From JAAXGI01 sp965206975 (lineage in GTDB: Bacteria; Gemmatimonadota; Gemmatimonadetes; Longimicrobiales; Gaopeijiaceae): 64,000 nt of DNA. Each line of letters starts with the position of its first letter. The first letter of the stretch is position 1. Positions 16,529 to 24,363 of this stretch are shown here, piece by piece. Location of the stretch: contig OZ242253.1 of the NCBI GenBank assembly GCA_965206975.1, positions 3,100,001 to 3,164,000 of the forward strand, read 5' to 3'. Under the pieces are notes generated by a model, which was given only the letters and a program-made list of their open reading frames with translations, made no database searches and was not told where the DNA came from. The position numbers and the translations under genes are program-made.

Positions 16529-17287
16529 ATGGACACCTTCCGCCTCCTCTGGAACCGCCTGCGAGGCCGGGAGACGATCGTCGAGGCCCGGCCGCTGGGG
16601 ATCCCCCTTCGGCTCTCGATCCGGGCGAGGCGAGAGCTCCGGCGGATCCGTTCGATTTCGCAGGAAGCCCCGCTGATCCGCCGGATCTTCGAATTCCTCT
16701 CGGAGGATGACGTCATCTACGATGTGGGCTCCAACATCGGGCTCATCGCGCTCGTCATGGCGCTCCACCCGAAGGGCCGTTCCTCCCCCGTACACTGCTT
16801 CGAGCCCGAGCCGAGGAACTTCACGCAGCTCGAGGGCAACATCCGCCTGAACGGACTCGCGGGCCGCGTCTTCGCGCACCGCCTCGCGCTCTCGGACCGG
16901 CCGGGGGCAAGCGAGCTCTTCATTCGGGGGGGGGCCGGGGAGGGGAGGCACTCGACGGTGGCGAGGGAGGGCTCGACCGCCTCGATCCGGATCAAGACGG
17001 ACTCCCTCGCCGCTTTCTCCGGGAGGGAGGGAGGGCGGCCCGATCTCGTGAAGATCGATGTCGAGGGGGCGGAAGGGCGCGTCCTCGAGGGGATGGGCCC
17101 GCTCCTCCCCGAACTCGCTCCGCGGGAACTCTTCATCGAGCTTCACGACAAGGGGGAGGGCGATTCGACGCCGGGCGGGAGCACGGTCCGCGTCTGGCTC
17201 GAAGCGCGGGGATACGCTCTCGCCTGGGAATCGGAGCGGGGCCGGACCCGCCACCAGCACTACCGGGCCGTCGAGATCGCGACGTAG
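16529..17287 (+). CDS. FkbM-family methyltransferase
   Basis: About 252 residues from ATG 16529; a longer frame from 16415 is possible, and neither start has a clear ribosome-binding site. SAM-binding motif I is VIYDVGSNIGLIAL (about 66-79), followed by CFEPEPRNFTQLEGNI and LVKIDVEGAEGRVLEG, all typical of FkbM methyltransferases acting on glycans or secondary metabolites. A run of nine G (16926-16934) lies inside the coding sequence at IRGGAG; a one-base slip there would truncate the protein. The stop is next to the convergent glycosyltransferase gene, suggesting a shared role in surface sugar modification. Confidence 0.82.
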   Translation: MDTFRLLWNRLRGRETIVEARPLGIPLRLSIRARRELRRIRSISQEAPLIRRIFEFLSEDDVIYDVGSNIGLIALVMALHPKGRSSPVHCFEPEPRNFTQLEGNIRLNGLAGRVFAHRLALSDRPGASELFIRGGAGEGRHSTVAREGSTASIRIKTDSLAAFSGREGGRPDLVKIDVEGAEGRVLEGMGPLLPELAPRELFIELHDKGEGDSTPGGSTVRVWLEARGYALAWESERGRTRHQHYRAVEIAT

Positions 17288-18193
17288 CTACGACGAGGCG
17301 GGGTCCTCCCCCTTTCGGCCCTTCCTCTGATGCCGGATCCGGAAGATCCCCTCGATATCGACGGGCGTCCCGTGCGTTCCGAGGAGCCAGCGGAACACCC
17401 GGTCCTCGTGCGTTCGGCGCCACCTCGGCACGGGACGCTGATAGAAGGGAATCGTCCCGCAGTAGCCGCCGGCGCGCGCCACGTCCCCACGGACGATCTG
17501 GAGCGCACCCACGGCCTTCTCGCGAACATCGGGAGTGTACGACGCGCATTCGGGGTCGGTGCCGATGTCGAGGAGCCGGGGTGCCCCGCGTCCACTGACG
17601 AGGATGGGATCCTCGGGATCGAGGAGTTCGGTGATGAGGTGGCGGCGGGGAAAGACGAGCCGGTCGTCACGGGAGGCGAGAGCGCGTCCCGCCGAGTCCA
17701 TCGCCCCGGCGCGAAAGACGAGGTCACAGTCGGCGAACCAGATCCAGTCCGCCCGGGTGCGTCGCGCGGCGAGGTTGCGGCCCAGGGCGCGCCGGAAGAG
17801 CCTCGTCTTCTCGAGCGCCTGCCAGTTCCAGCGGACGCGGGGAACCTTTCGGTGCCCGAAGAAGTCGAGGAGGGCAACGGTGGCCGGATCCTCGGGGGAG
17901 AAGAAGACGGTCATCGTGACAGAGGTCTCCTCGGGTGGGTAGAGGACGAGGGAGGAGAGCTGGTAGATGAGGAGGTGCGAATACCGCCAGCAGTGACTGA
18001 CGATCTCGAGCTCAAGCGGACGCCCTGCGGGAGGCGGAGGGGGCGTCATCGGAAGCTCCGGCGCGAAGAACGTCCGCGGGACGAGCCCGGTCGCGGCAAG
18101 CCGGAAGAACGTCTCCTGCATTCGGTCGGGATCCCAGTCGTCGGGGTTGGCAGGCTCTGTCTCGAACCGTCGTCTTCTCCGACCCCGGCCCAC
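17288..18193 (-). CDS. glycosyltransferase family 2-like protein
   Basis: 301 residues if the GTG at 18193 is used; ATG at 18121 (MQETFF) is an alternative and neither has a good ribosome-binding site. LEIVSHCWRYSHLL begins a GT-A-like core, and ADWIWFADCDLVF (about 150-162) contains a DCD that serves as the DXD metal/nucleotide-sugar motif. A later THEDRVFRWLL segment and PVDIEGIFRIRH resemble the acceptor half of such enzymes. No membrane segment. Donor and acceptor are unknown. The stop is immediately adjacent to the FkbM gene on the opposite strand. Confidence 0.65.
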   Translation of the reverse strand: MGRGRRRRRFETEPANPDDWDPDRMQETFFRLAATGLVPRTFFAPELPMTPPPPPAGRPLELEIVSHCWRYSHLLIYQLSSLVLYPPEETSVTMTVFFSPEDPATVALLDFFGHRKVPRVRWNWQALEKTRLFRRALGRNLAARRTRADWIWFADCDLVFRAGAMDSAGRALASRDDRLVFPRRHLITELLDPEDPILVSGRGAPRLLDIGTDPECASYTPDVREKAVGALQIVRGDVARAGGYCGTIPFYQRPVPRWRRTHEDRVFRWLLGTHGTPVDIEGIFRIRHQRKGRKGEDPASS

Positions 18194-18361
18194 CGGGGCC
18201 GGAGAAGGCCCCTAGCGTAAGGAGGAGGGCTTCGCGCTGTCCACACCATCACACGGGTAGAGGGAGGCGATCCGCCGCGAGGAACGCGAGATCTCCCGGC
18301 CTCCTGCGCACGCCCTTACCTTGAGGTGCGCCCCGCCCCCCTTCACGGTGGAGGAATCGTC

Positions 18362-19357
18362 ATGACTGCGCGGCACCCTGTCCCCGTCTCCTTCATTTTC
18401 CTCGCCGGGGCACTGCTGGCCGCAGCCCCAGCGTCCCCGGGTGCCCCGGAGGACTCCGAACGCGGTGGCGCCCCGCCCTCCGCGAGCGCCGGTGCCATTC
18501 GGGCGTGCGAGATCCCGGTCCTCTGGCGGGTCGACCAGGTCGACCCCCGCTTCGAGCTTGCGGAGGCGGAGGCGGTTCGGGCGGTTCGCGGAGCGGCGCT
18601 CCTCTGGGAGACCGCGCTCGGGCGCGTCCTCGTGTTTCGGGAGTCGAGCGAGGGGATCCCGATCCGATTCGTCTATGACGAGCGCCAGGAGGCTACTCGG
18701 GCCCGCCAGGCGCGAATCGCCGAACTGGACGAAGAAGCCCGCGCGATCGAGGAGTCCGAACGAAGCCTCGAGGTCCTTCGCTCCCGCCTCGCAAGCCGCC
18801 GAGCCGTGCACGAGGCGCGACTCACCACCCACCGCGACCGGCTGGCCACCTACCAGGAGATGGTGGGTTTCTGGAACGCGAGAGGAGGCACCCCGGCGGA
18901 GGAAGTCGAGCGGCTCCGGCGGTTCGAGGACGAAGTGGGCGAGCTGCGGGCCTCGGCAAATGCCGCGGCCGAGGAGGTGAACGGTCTCGTCGATGCGCTG
19001 AACGACGAAACCGAGGCGCACAACCGCGAGGTGGAGAGGTCCAATCGGGCGCGGCAGGCGCTCCGGGAGGCGTTCCCCGTAGAGGTGGTCCAATCGGGAG
19101 AATACAACGAATCGACGCGCAGCCTCGGCGGCATCACCTTCTCCCGGGAGGCCGAGATCCGGATCTATCAGTTCGACGACCGGGACCACCTGACGCTCGT
19201 CCTCGCACACGAACTCGGACACGCCCTCGGTCTCGGGCACACGGGAGTGGAAGGCACGCTCATGGCGGTGGAGAGCGTGGCTGCGCCCGGCGGGGGCCGG
19301 CCTGAAGTCATGCCAGGGGATGTGGAGGCGCTCAGGGAGCTGTGCCCTGAGTTGTAG
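18362..19357 (+). CDS. matrixin-like zinc protease with inserted coiled coil
   Basis: 331 residues from ATG 18362, preceded by GGAGG. Signal peptide (FIFLAGALLAAAPASPG). Residues about 50-110 match the start of a matrixin catalytic domain (IPVLWRVD, LLWETALG, PIRFVYD). About 120 residues of charged heptad-like helix follow (ARQARIAELDEEARAIEE through NREVERSNRARQAL). The active site HELGHALGLGH lies near residue 287, followed by GTLMAVES for the Met-turn region. The zinc ligands are the three His of HExxHxxGxxH. A coiled coil between the two halves of the catalytic domain is unusual. Exported, probably acting outside the cytoplasm. Confidence 0.78.
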   Translation: MTARHPVPVSFIFLAGALLAAAPASPGAPEDSERGGAPPSASAGAIRACEIPVLWRVDQVDPRFELAEAEAVRAVRGAALLWETALGRVLVFRESSEGIPIRFVYDERQEATRARQARIAELDEEARAIEESERSLEVLRSRLASRRAVHEARLTTHRDRLATYQEMVGFWNARGGTPAEEVERLRRFEDEVGELRASANAAAEEVNGLVDALNDETEAHNREVERSNRARQALREAFPVEVVQSGEYNESTRSLGGITFSREAEIRIYQFDDRDHLTLVLAHELGHALGLGHTGVEGTLMAVESVAAPGGGRPEVMPGDVEALRELCPEL

Positions 19358-19390
19358 TGCGGTGCCCCGCCGCGCCCTGCGACGCCTCTG

Positions 19391-19828
19391 TCAGAGAGAG
19401 TCTCCGACGAAACGCACCTCGAGATCTGGAAGGAAGTGTGCCGTCGCCCAGCCCCGGTCGCCGGACCTCATTCCAGGCAGATAGTAGACGATGTACGTCC
19501 GCAGATAGACCATATCGTCCGCGTCACGCAGGAGCGTCGCGATGGCGCCGAGGAGCTGTTCGTCGACCTGCCGATTCAACTCGACGTCCAGGATCCGGAA
19601 CTGGCCGGGGATCACGTCTTCCCGGACGATCACGATTTCGAGATCCTCCGGGACGAGAGCCCACTCCGGCGGGTCGAAAGGCTCTCGGGGGCGCGGCGGA
19701 AGTTCTAGCGACGGATCCGGCTGACCCGGTTGCTGCGCCCGAGCATCGGAGGCGGCAGGTACAAGTAGCGCGGCCGCGATGAGCGCGGAAAACGCCAGCC
19801 CCCTGCCCCGCCGGTTCCCGACACGCAT
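19391..19828 (-). CDS. secreted protein of unknown function
   Basis: 145 residues with an N-terminal signal peptide (AFSALIAAALLVPAASDARAQ, cleavage after ARA-Q) and a proline-rich segment (LPPRPREPFDPPEW). The rest (LEIVIVREDVIPGQFRILDVELN, DDMVYLRTYIVYYLPGM) looks like a small alpha/beta domain. No motif I recognise. The ATG at 19828 has GAGG at suitable spacing. Confidence 0.6.
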   Translation of the reverse strand: MRVGNRRGRGLAFSALIAAALLVPAASDARAQQPGQPDPSLELPPRPREPFDPPEWALVPEDLEIVIVREDVIPGQFRILDVELNRQVDEQLLGAIATLLRDADDMVYLRTYIVYYLPGMRSGDRGWATAHFLPDLEVRFVGDSL

Positions 19829-20037
19829 GAGATGCCTCGACTCCTCGTTCGTGGCTCGAGGGCTGCTTCGGACCGGGATTGCCTGCTCCTCGGGCCGCGA
19901 CCCTCCCGAAGCATAGCGTGTCGCGAACGGATCCGCACACGGCGCCGGTGCCTCAGCTGCGTCTCGTTCGAGTCCTCGGCGCCGCCGCGCGTGTCATCGC
20001 ATCGCCCCCGATCACGCTGACCCCACGCCGGGCAAGC

Positions 20038-20361
20038 TCATCGGGGGACACCTGGCCCGATGGCTCCTGCATCCGTGAAAAACAGCATCGCGACCACGCC
20101 CGCCGCCCTGACGATGGCCCTCGCCCAGAGCGGAGCCGTAACCCACCACCACGAGAGATCGGCCGCGGGCTCGACGCCCGCCACCTTGAGAGTGAACAGG
20201 ATCAGGAAAATCGCCGTCGCGAGGGCGCCCACTGCCCTGAGGATGACCCTCGCCCAGAGCGGAGCCGTAACCCACCACCACGAGAGATCGGCGACGGGCC
20301 CAACGCCCGCCACCTTGAGAGTGACCAGGATCAGGAACATCGCCGTCAAGATGCCTCTCAT
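20038..20361 (-). CDS. small tandem-duplicated membrane protein (TM-Fragile-X-F-like)
   Basis: 107 residues made of two 43-residue repeats (9-51 and 52-94). Each has a hydrophobic helix (FLILVTLKVAGV), a short acidic loop and a conserved SWWWVTAPLWAR segment leading into a second helix. The pattern of lysine-hydrophobic helix followed by DLSWWWVTAPLW resembles proteins named transmembrane Fragile-X-F, usually a single unit of about 50-60 residues. Here the unit is duplicated in frame, giving four predicted helices. Start ATG 20361, directly downstream of a solitary IS end (20370-20416), so its original upstream region may have been replaced. Confidence 0.6.
   Translation of the reverse strand: MRGILTAMFLILVTLKVAGVGPVADLSWWWVTAPLWARVILRAVGALATAIFLILFTLKVAGVEPAADLSWWWVTAPLWARAIVRAAGVVAMLFFTDAGAIGPGVPR
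20080..20337. repeat. 129-bp in-frame tandem duplication inside the small membrane protein gene
   Basis: Units 20080-20208 and 20209-20337 share long identical stretches, such as TCGCCCAGAGCGGAGCCGTA and the segment after it. They encode the two SWWWVTAPLWAR units. The two copies have drifted mostly at the helix ends. Confidence 0.8.
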
Positions 20362-20369
20362 CTCTCCTC

Positions 20370-20416
20370 ATCACTCCCATAGACGCCGCCGGTGAGAATT
20401 TTCCACGGGCTGCTAG
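20370..20416 (-). mobile_element. solitary IS end (relic) matching 30063-30110
   Basis: 47 bases read on the minus strand as CTAG, then CAGCCCGTGGAAAATTCTCA and onward to GGGAGTGAT. They match 30063-30110 with one base fewer in a T run. At 30 kb the same sequence precedes a broken IS5/IS1182-like transposase, so it is that element's left end plus leader. No transposase sequence remains here. Confidence 0.7.
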
Positions 20417-20506
20417 GAGCGAGCGGACGGGACCGGCCGCTGAGTCCCAACCGTACTGCTACTGTTGCACTGCCTACCCCCCTGGCCAAGCACGCGACGC
20501 TCCCTC

Positions 20507-21013
20507 TCATCCACCCCAGTCCGGCCACGAGATCTGAACGCTGATGCCCTCGGGGTCGCGCACGGATACATTGTCGCTCCCGACACGGAGATCGTTGTCC
20601 AGACCCGCTTCGCGGATCGCGCTCGCGACCCGCTCGGGCTCGAAATCCTCCACACCCACGCAGAAGTGATCGATGTCGCCGCTGGGCTCGCGCTGGGGAA
20701 CACTCAGGAACGAGAGGCCGTCGGCCAGGTCCAGCGCATACGGCCGCCCAGGCACCTCCCGCTTCGGCGGGAGGCTGAAGAGCTCTCGGTAGAAGTCGAC
20801 CGACCGGTCGAGGTCCGAGTTCTGGAGGTTGACATGATTGATGTTGATCCCTCGGAGCACCCCCTCCTGCTTCGTGCTCTCCCGTCGAGGCGCGCTTCGG
20901 CGGCCTGCCAGCCCGGCTGGCACTGCCCCCAAAGCGAGAGCCTTCACCAGCTCTCTTCGGCTGAGGGTTCCCCGTTCGTAGTCGCTGAGAAGGGCCTCGA
21001 TGATCCGCTTCAT
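20507..21013 (-). CDS. VOC (glyoxalase/dioxygenase fold) protein with Tat-like signal
   Basis: 168 residues, ATG 21013 with AAGGAG at ideal spacing. The N-terminus LSRRELVKALALGAVPAGLAG is a twin-arginine-type signal. The remainder is one VOC module: ININHVNLQNSDLDRSVDFYRELF, a central LDLADGLSFLSV and IDHFCVGVEDFEP, ending VSVRDPEGISVQISWP. Metal ligands expected at the first His (INHV), IDHF and a late Glu; the late Glu position here is Q (VQIS), so metal binding is uncertain. Substrate unknown. Confidence 0.8.
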   Translation of the reverse strand: MKRIIEALLSDYERGTLSRRELVKALALGAVPAGLAGRRSAPRRESTKQEGVLRGININHVNLQNSDLDRSVDFYRELFSLPPKREVPGRPYALDLADGLSFLSVPQREPSGDIDHFCVGVEDFEPERVASAIREAGLDNDLRVGSDNVSVRDPEGISVQISWPDWGG

Positions 21014-21119
21014 ACGATCTCCTTAAGGTATGCGGGAGGAGTGGGCAGCCGGGGCTTTCGGGGCTCGACTGCCCGGCCGTTAGCGGAGGGTGCGCATGCG
21101 GCACGACCCGATGGAGCTG

Positions 21120-21611
21120 CTAGGGCCGGGCTCTCGGCGCGAAACCCATTGCCCGGCGCCAGGCGGCGAGCTGGCCGATGTGATTGGCCTCGTGCGCGGA
21201 CGTCAGGTAGTCGGCGAAATCGCCGATCGTCGGGAACCGCTTCCGCATCCTTTCGCCCGGATGCTCCCTCGCCAGGAACACGGGGTCGGCGTTCGCCACG
21301 GCCTCGGCGACGCGCGCGTGCTGAGCGGTCAACTCGGCGAGGAGCCGGTCCTTCGAGGGAAATGCCGAGGCATCGCCCCCGGGTGGCACTCCCCCGGGCC
21401 TGAACAACTCCTTCCAGTCCTCCGGAAAGGTCGACTCCAACCCCAGCACCACGGCTAGAGCATTCGACACGGTCGCCAGGTGACCCAGCGTCCAAGTGGG
21501 GTGGTTAACGAGGCCGTGCGGCTGCTGGACCATCTGCTCGTCGGTCAGGTCGCTGACCAGCGCCTGGAGGTGGACAAGGTTGGCCCGGTAGGTGAAGAGC
21601 AGATGGCGCAT
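21120..21611 (-). CDS. DinB-family protein
   Basis: 163 residues from ATG 21611, which has AGGGAGGA upstream; an earlier in-frame ATG lacks one. Four-helix DinB/YfiT-like pattern. Histidines suited to the metal site appear at WTLGHLATV (about 47) and SAHEANHIGQLAAWRR (about 137-153). These proteins are often thiol- or metal-linked small-molecule transferases. No specific function can be assigned. Divergent from the S9 peptidase. Confidence 0.75.
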   Translation of the reverse strand: MRHLLFTYRANLVHLQALVSDLTDEQMVQQPHGLVNHPTWTLGHLATVSNALAVVLGLESTFPEDWKELFRPGGVPPGGDASAFPSKDRLLAELTAQHARVAEAVANADPVFLAREHPGERMRKRFPTIGDFADYLTSAHEANHIGQLAAWRRAMGFAPRARP

Positions 21612-21870
21612 GGGTTCCTCCCTTGGATTCAGCCTACGGACGATAATAGTTGCGGACGTGAGCGGTCGCACGTGGAAGGGACGGGATCCGGAAGGCGGCT
21701 CATGGTCGCGATCTTCTTCACGGTCTCCGTCCAGCTCCCTGCCGTCGGTGACGCATTCGCCACGAGGCGGGCTCCCTTCCCCAGAGTCTCACCACAGCGT
21801 GCGACCCGTGTGCCCATCCCTTATACATCCAGAGTTCCAAGACGGCACTTCAGCTCCTGCGAGGAAGAAC

Positions 21871-24213
21871 ATGAATCCCGTTCTCACGGCGCCCCGGCGC
21901 GGCGCTCTCTCGTCGTTCGCCGCAGCTCTTGCGATCGCCCTCCTTCCCGCCGTGCCGGGGTCTGCGCCGACCGCGGCTCAGACCGCACCGGGGCTGCGAC
22001 CCATGACGTTCGTGGATGTCCAGAGGATGGCCCGCAGCGGCTCCTACGCCCCGAGTCCGGCTGGCCGGTGGATGCTCTACACAGTCACGACTCCGGACTG
22101 GGAGGAGGCCGATCAGCAGTCCGACATCCACCTGGTTTCGATGCAGGAGGGCGTCTCGTCGAGCCGGCAGATGACCTTTACGGACGAGAGCGACGAGAGA
22201 TCACCGGCGTGGTCGAGGGACGGCGCCTTCTTCATCTTCGCATCAGACCGCGACGCCAGCTCGGGCCGCGACGAGGCCTCCGAGGAGGAGGCCAGCGGTG
22301 ATCAGCTGTACATGATGCGGGCGGACGGCGGCGAGGCGCGGCGGATCACCGACGCTGAGCACGGAGTCGCCGACTTCGCCTTCAGCGACGATGGCCGCTG
22401 GCTCGCCTACCGGAGCGGCGAGTCCGGGCGGGAGCAGCTCTACCTCCTGCCTGTGGACGGGCTCCTCGAGGCCGAGGCCGAGCAGCTCACCGACAGGGAG
22501 GCGGGAGTCGAGAACTGGGAGTGGTCCCCGGACAGCCGCCGCATCTACCTCATCAGAGCCGATTCGTGGGACGCGGACAACAACCGTCGTCGCGAGGAGG
22601 GGTTCGCCGTGGAGATCAAGAACATGGTGACGCCCCTGTCGAACCTCTGGGCGCTGGACCTGGATCCGCGCGAGATGCGACAGCTCACCGATGATCCCGC
22701 TGTGAGCGTGGAGAGCTTCGCCGTCTCCGACGACGGCCGCTGGGTCACCTTCCGCGGTGGGTCCGCGAAGCGGTACGAGCGCAACATCACGGATTCCCGC
22801 CTCTACGCGGACCAATTCCTTCTAGAGACGGCTACCGGCCACGTCGAGCGGCTCACCGACAACTACGAAATCGGCGAGAGCCTGCCGGTCATCTCTCCGG
22901 ACAGTCGCTGGGTCGCCTTCTCGGCGCCGGACGACATGACCCGCTATACCATGACGGAGAACCGCGTATACCTCCGCGAGGTCGCCGATCGTAGGGGCGC
23001 ATTCCGGAAGCTGGGATCGTCGTTCGACGGGAGCCCGAGCGTAGGGTTCTGGTCCGAGGACGGGTCTACGATCTACTTCAACCACGGTGTGCGTGTCACC
23101 ACACAACTTCACGCGCTCGATGTTGAGAGCAGCGCCGTGAAGCAGCTCACGCACGAGCGCGCGGCGCTTGATGTGAGCCGTGACGATGACTCGGGCGCCA
23201 TCCTGATCGGCTACCAGGACCCTAGGACGCCACCGACGGTCTTCACGGTGGACGACATCGAGGACGTGGCGGACCGGTCAAAGTGGACTCAGCTCGTGGA
23301 CGTGGCGCCCGAGGTGCGGGAGCTGGCCCTTGGCGAAGAGGTCGAGATCAACTGGCGCTCCACGGACGGAACGACGGTGGGCGGCATCCTGGTCAAGCCG
23401 GTCGGATACGAAGAGGGCCAGCGCTATCCGCTCATCGTCGCGCTTCACGGGGGCCCGGCGTCGGCCGACGTGCTGCGCTTCAACGGAGGTTATAGCGCCC
23501 AGGTGTACGCGGGAGTCGGATATGCCGTTCTGAAACCCAACTACCGCGGGTCCCGGAACTACGGCAACGGACACAGGACCGACATCGTCGGCGACTACTT
23601 CACCCTGGGCTTCAACGACATCATGACCGGAGTGGATCACCTCATCGATGAAGGCATCGTCGACGGCGACCGCATGGGCGCGCTGGGCTGGAGCGCGGGT
23701 GGACACTGGTCCAACTGGATCCTCACCCACACGAACCGGTTCAAGGCGATCAGCTCCGGTGCAGGGACCATGAACTGGATCTCCATGTACGCCCAGAGCG
23801 ACGTGCAGCGGAACCGGCAGTTCTATATCGGCGACGACTTCCTGTACGAGAACTTCGAGCCTTACTGGGATCAGTCGCCGCTCAAGTACATTGCCGGCGC
23901 CGAGACGCCGACGATGATCCACGTCGCTGACGGCGATCCCCGCGTGCCGAGTCCCCAGTCGGTGGAGCTGCACATGGCGCTCAAGAAGCTCGGCGTGCCC
24001 ACGGAGCTCTTCATGTATCCGGGCCGCACCCACGGGATCACCCAGCCGCGCAACCGGCTCGTGAAGGCCGTGAGCGAGATGGCGTGGATGGACTACTACG
24101 TGCGAGGGATCGGAAACAAGTTCGAGTGGCAACAGGTGCTAAAGACGCTCGAGGCGACGGAGGAGAAGCCCGGGGCTGCGGGTGGCGAGGATGCGGCGAC
24201 GGGTCCTCAATGA
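21871..24213 (+). CDS. secreted S9-family prolyl oligopeptidase-type peptidase
   Basis: 780 residues from ATG 21871 with a signal peptide (ALAIALLPAVPGSAPTAAQ). The N-terminal 500 residues contain repeated beta-propeller blades of TolB/DPP type (SPAWSRDGAFFIFASDRD, FAFSDDGRWLAYRSG, WEWSPDSRRIYLIRAD, ISPDSRWVAFSAPDD). The C-terminal alpha/beta-hydrolase domain has ALHGGPAS as oxyanion region, nucleophile in LGWSAGGHW, Asp in HVADGDPRVP and His in YPGRTHGI. It should cleave peptides outside the cytoplasm. Complete catalytic triad and normal family length. No operon partner on its strand. Confidence 0.92.
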   Translation: MNPVLTAPRRGALSSFAAALAIALLPAVPGSAPTAAQTAPGLRPMTFVDVQRMARSGSYAPSPAGRWMLYTVTTPDWEEADQQSDIHLVSMQEGVSSSRQMTFTDESDERSPAWSRDGAFFIFASDRDASSGRDEASEEEASGDQLYMMRADGGEARRITDAEHGVADFAFSDDGRWLAYRSGESGREQLYLLPVDGLLEAEAEQLTDREAGVENWEWSPDSRRIYLIRADSWDADNNRRREEGFAVEIKNMVTPLSNLWALDLDPREMRQLTDDPAVSVESFAVSDDGRWVTFRGGSAKRYERNITDSRLYADQFLLETATGHVERLTDNYEIGESLPVISPDSRWVAFSAPDDMTRYTMTENRVYLREVADRRGAFRKLGSSFDGSPSVGFWSEDGSTIYFNHGVRVTTQLHALDVESSAVKQLTHERAALDVSRDDDSGAILIGYQDPRTPPTVFTVDDIEDVADRSKWTQLVDVAPEVRELALGEEVEINWRSTDGTTVGGILVKPVGYEEGQRYPLIVALHGGPASADVLRFNGGYSAQVYAGVGYAVLKPNYRGSRNYGNGHRTDIVGDYFTLGFNDIMTGVDHLIDEGIVDGDRMGALGWSAGGHWSNWILTHTNRFKAISSGAGTMNWISMYAQSDVQRNRQFYIGDDFLYENFEPYWDQSPLKYIAGAETPTMIHVADGDPRVPSPQSVELHMALKKLGVPTELFMYPGRTHGITQPRNRLVKAVSEMAWMDYYVRGIGNKFEWQQVLKTLEATEEKPGAAGGEDAATGPQ

Positions 24214-24260
24214 GCGCGATGAGGTGGCCAGACCTCCTCGTCTCTCCCCTTGTTGGCGCT

Positions 24261-24283
24261 CTGCCCGCGCGTGATGCGGGCAG
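24261..24283. terminator. strong hairpin between convergent genes
   Basis: CTGCCCGC and GCGGGCAG pair perfectly around a 7-base loop, and GGCGC/GCGCC flanks can extend the structure. It lies between the S9 peptidase stop (24213) and the octahaem cytochrome stop (24364). No T tract on either side, so it is a possible but unproven terminator or mRNA 3'-end stabiliser. Confidence 0.35.
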
Positions 24284-24363
24284 CCTTCGGGGCGCCAAGT
24301 AGACTGCGCGCGACCGGCAATGATGGAGGGAGGATCCGGCTTGGAATCACGCCGGGACCCAAA

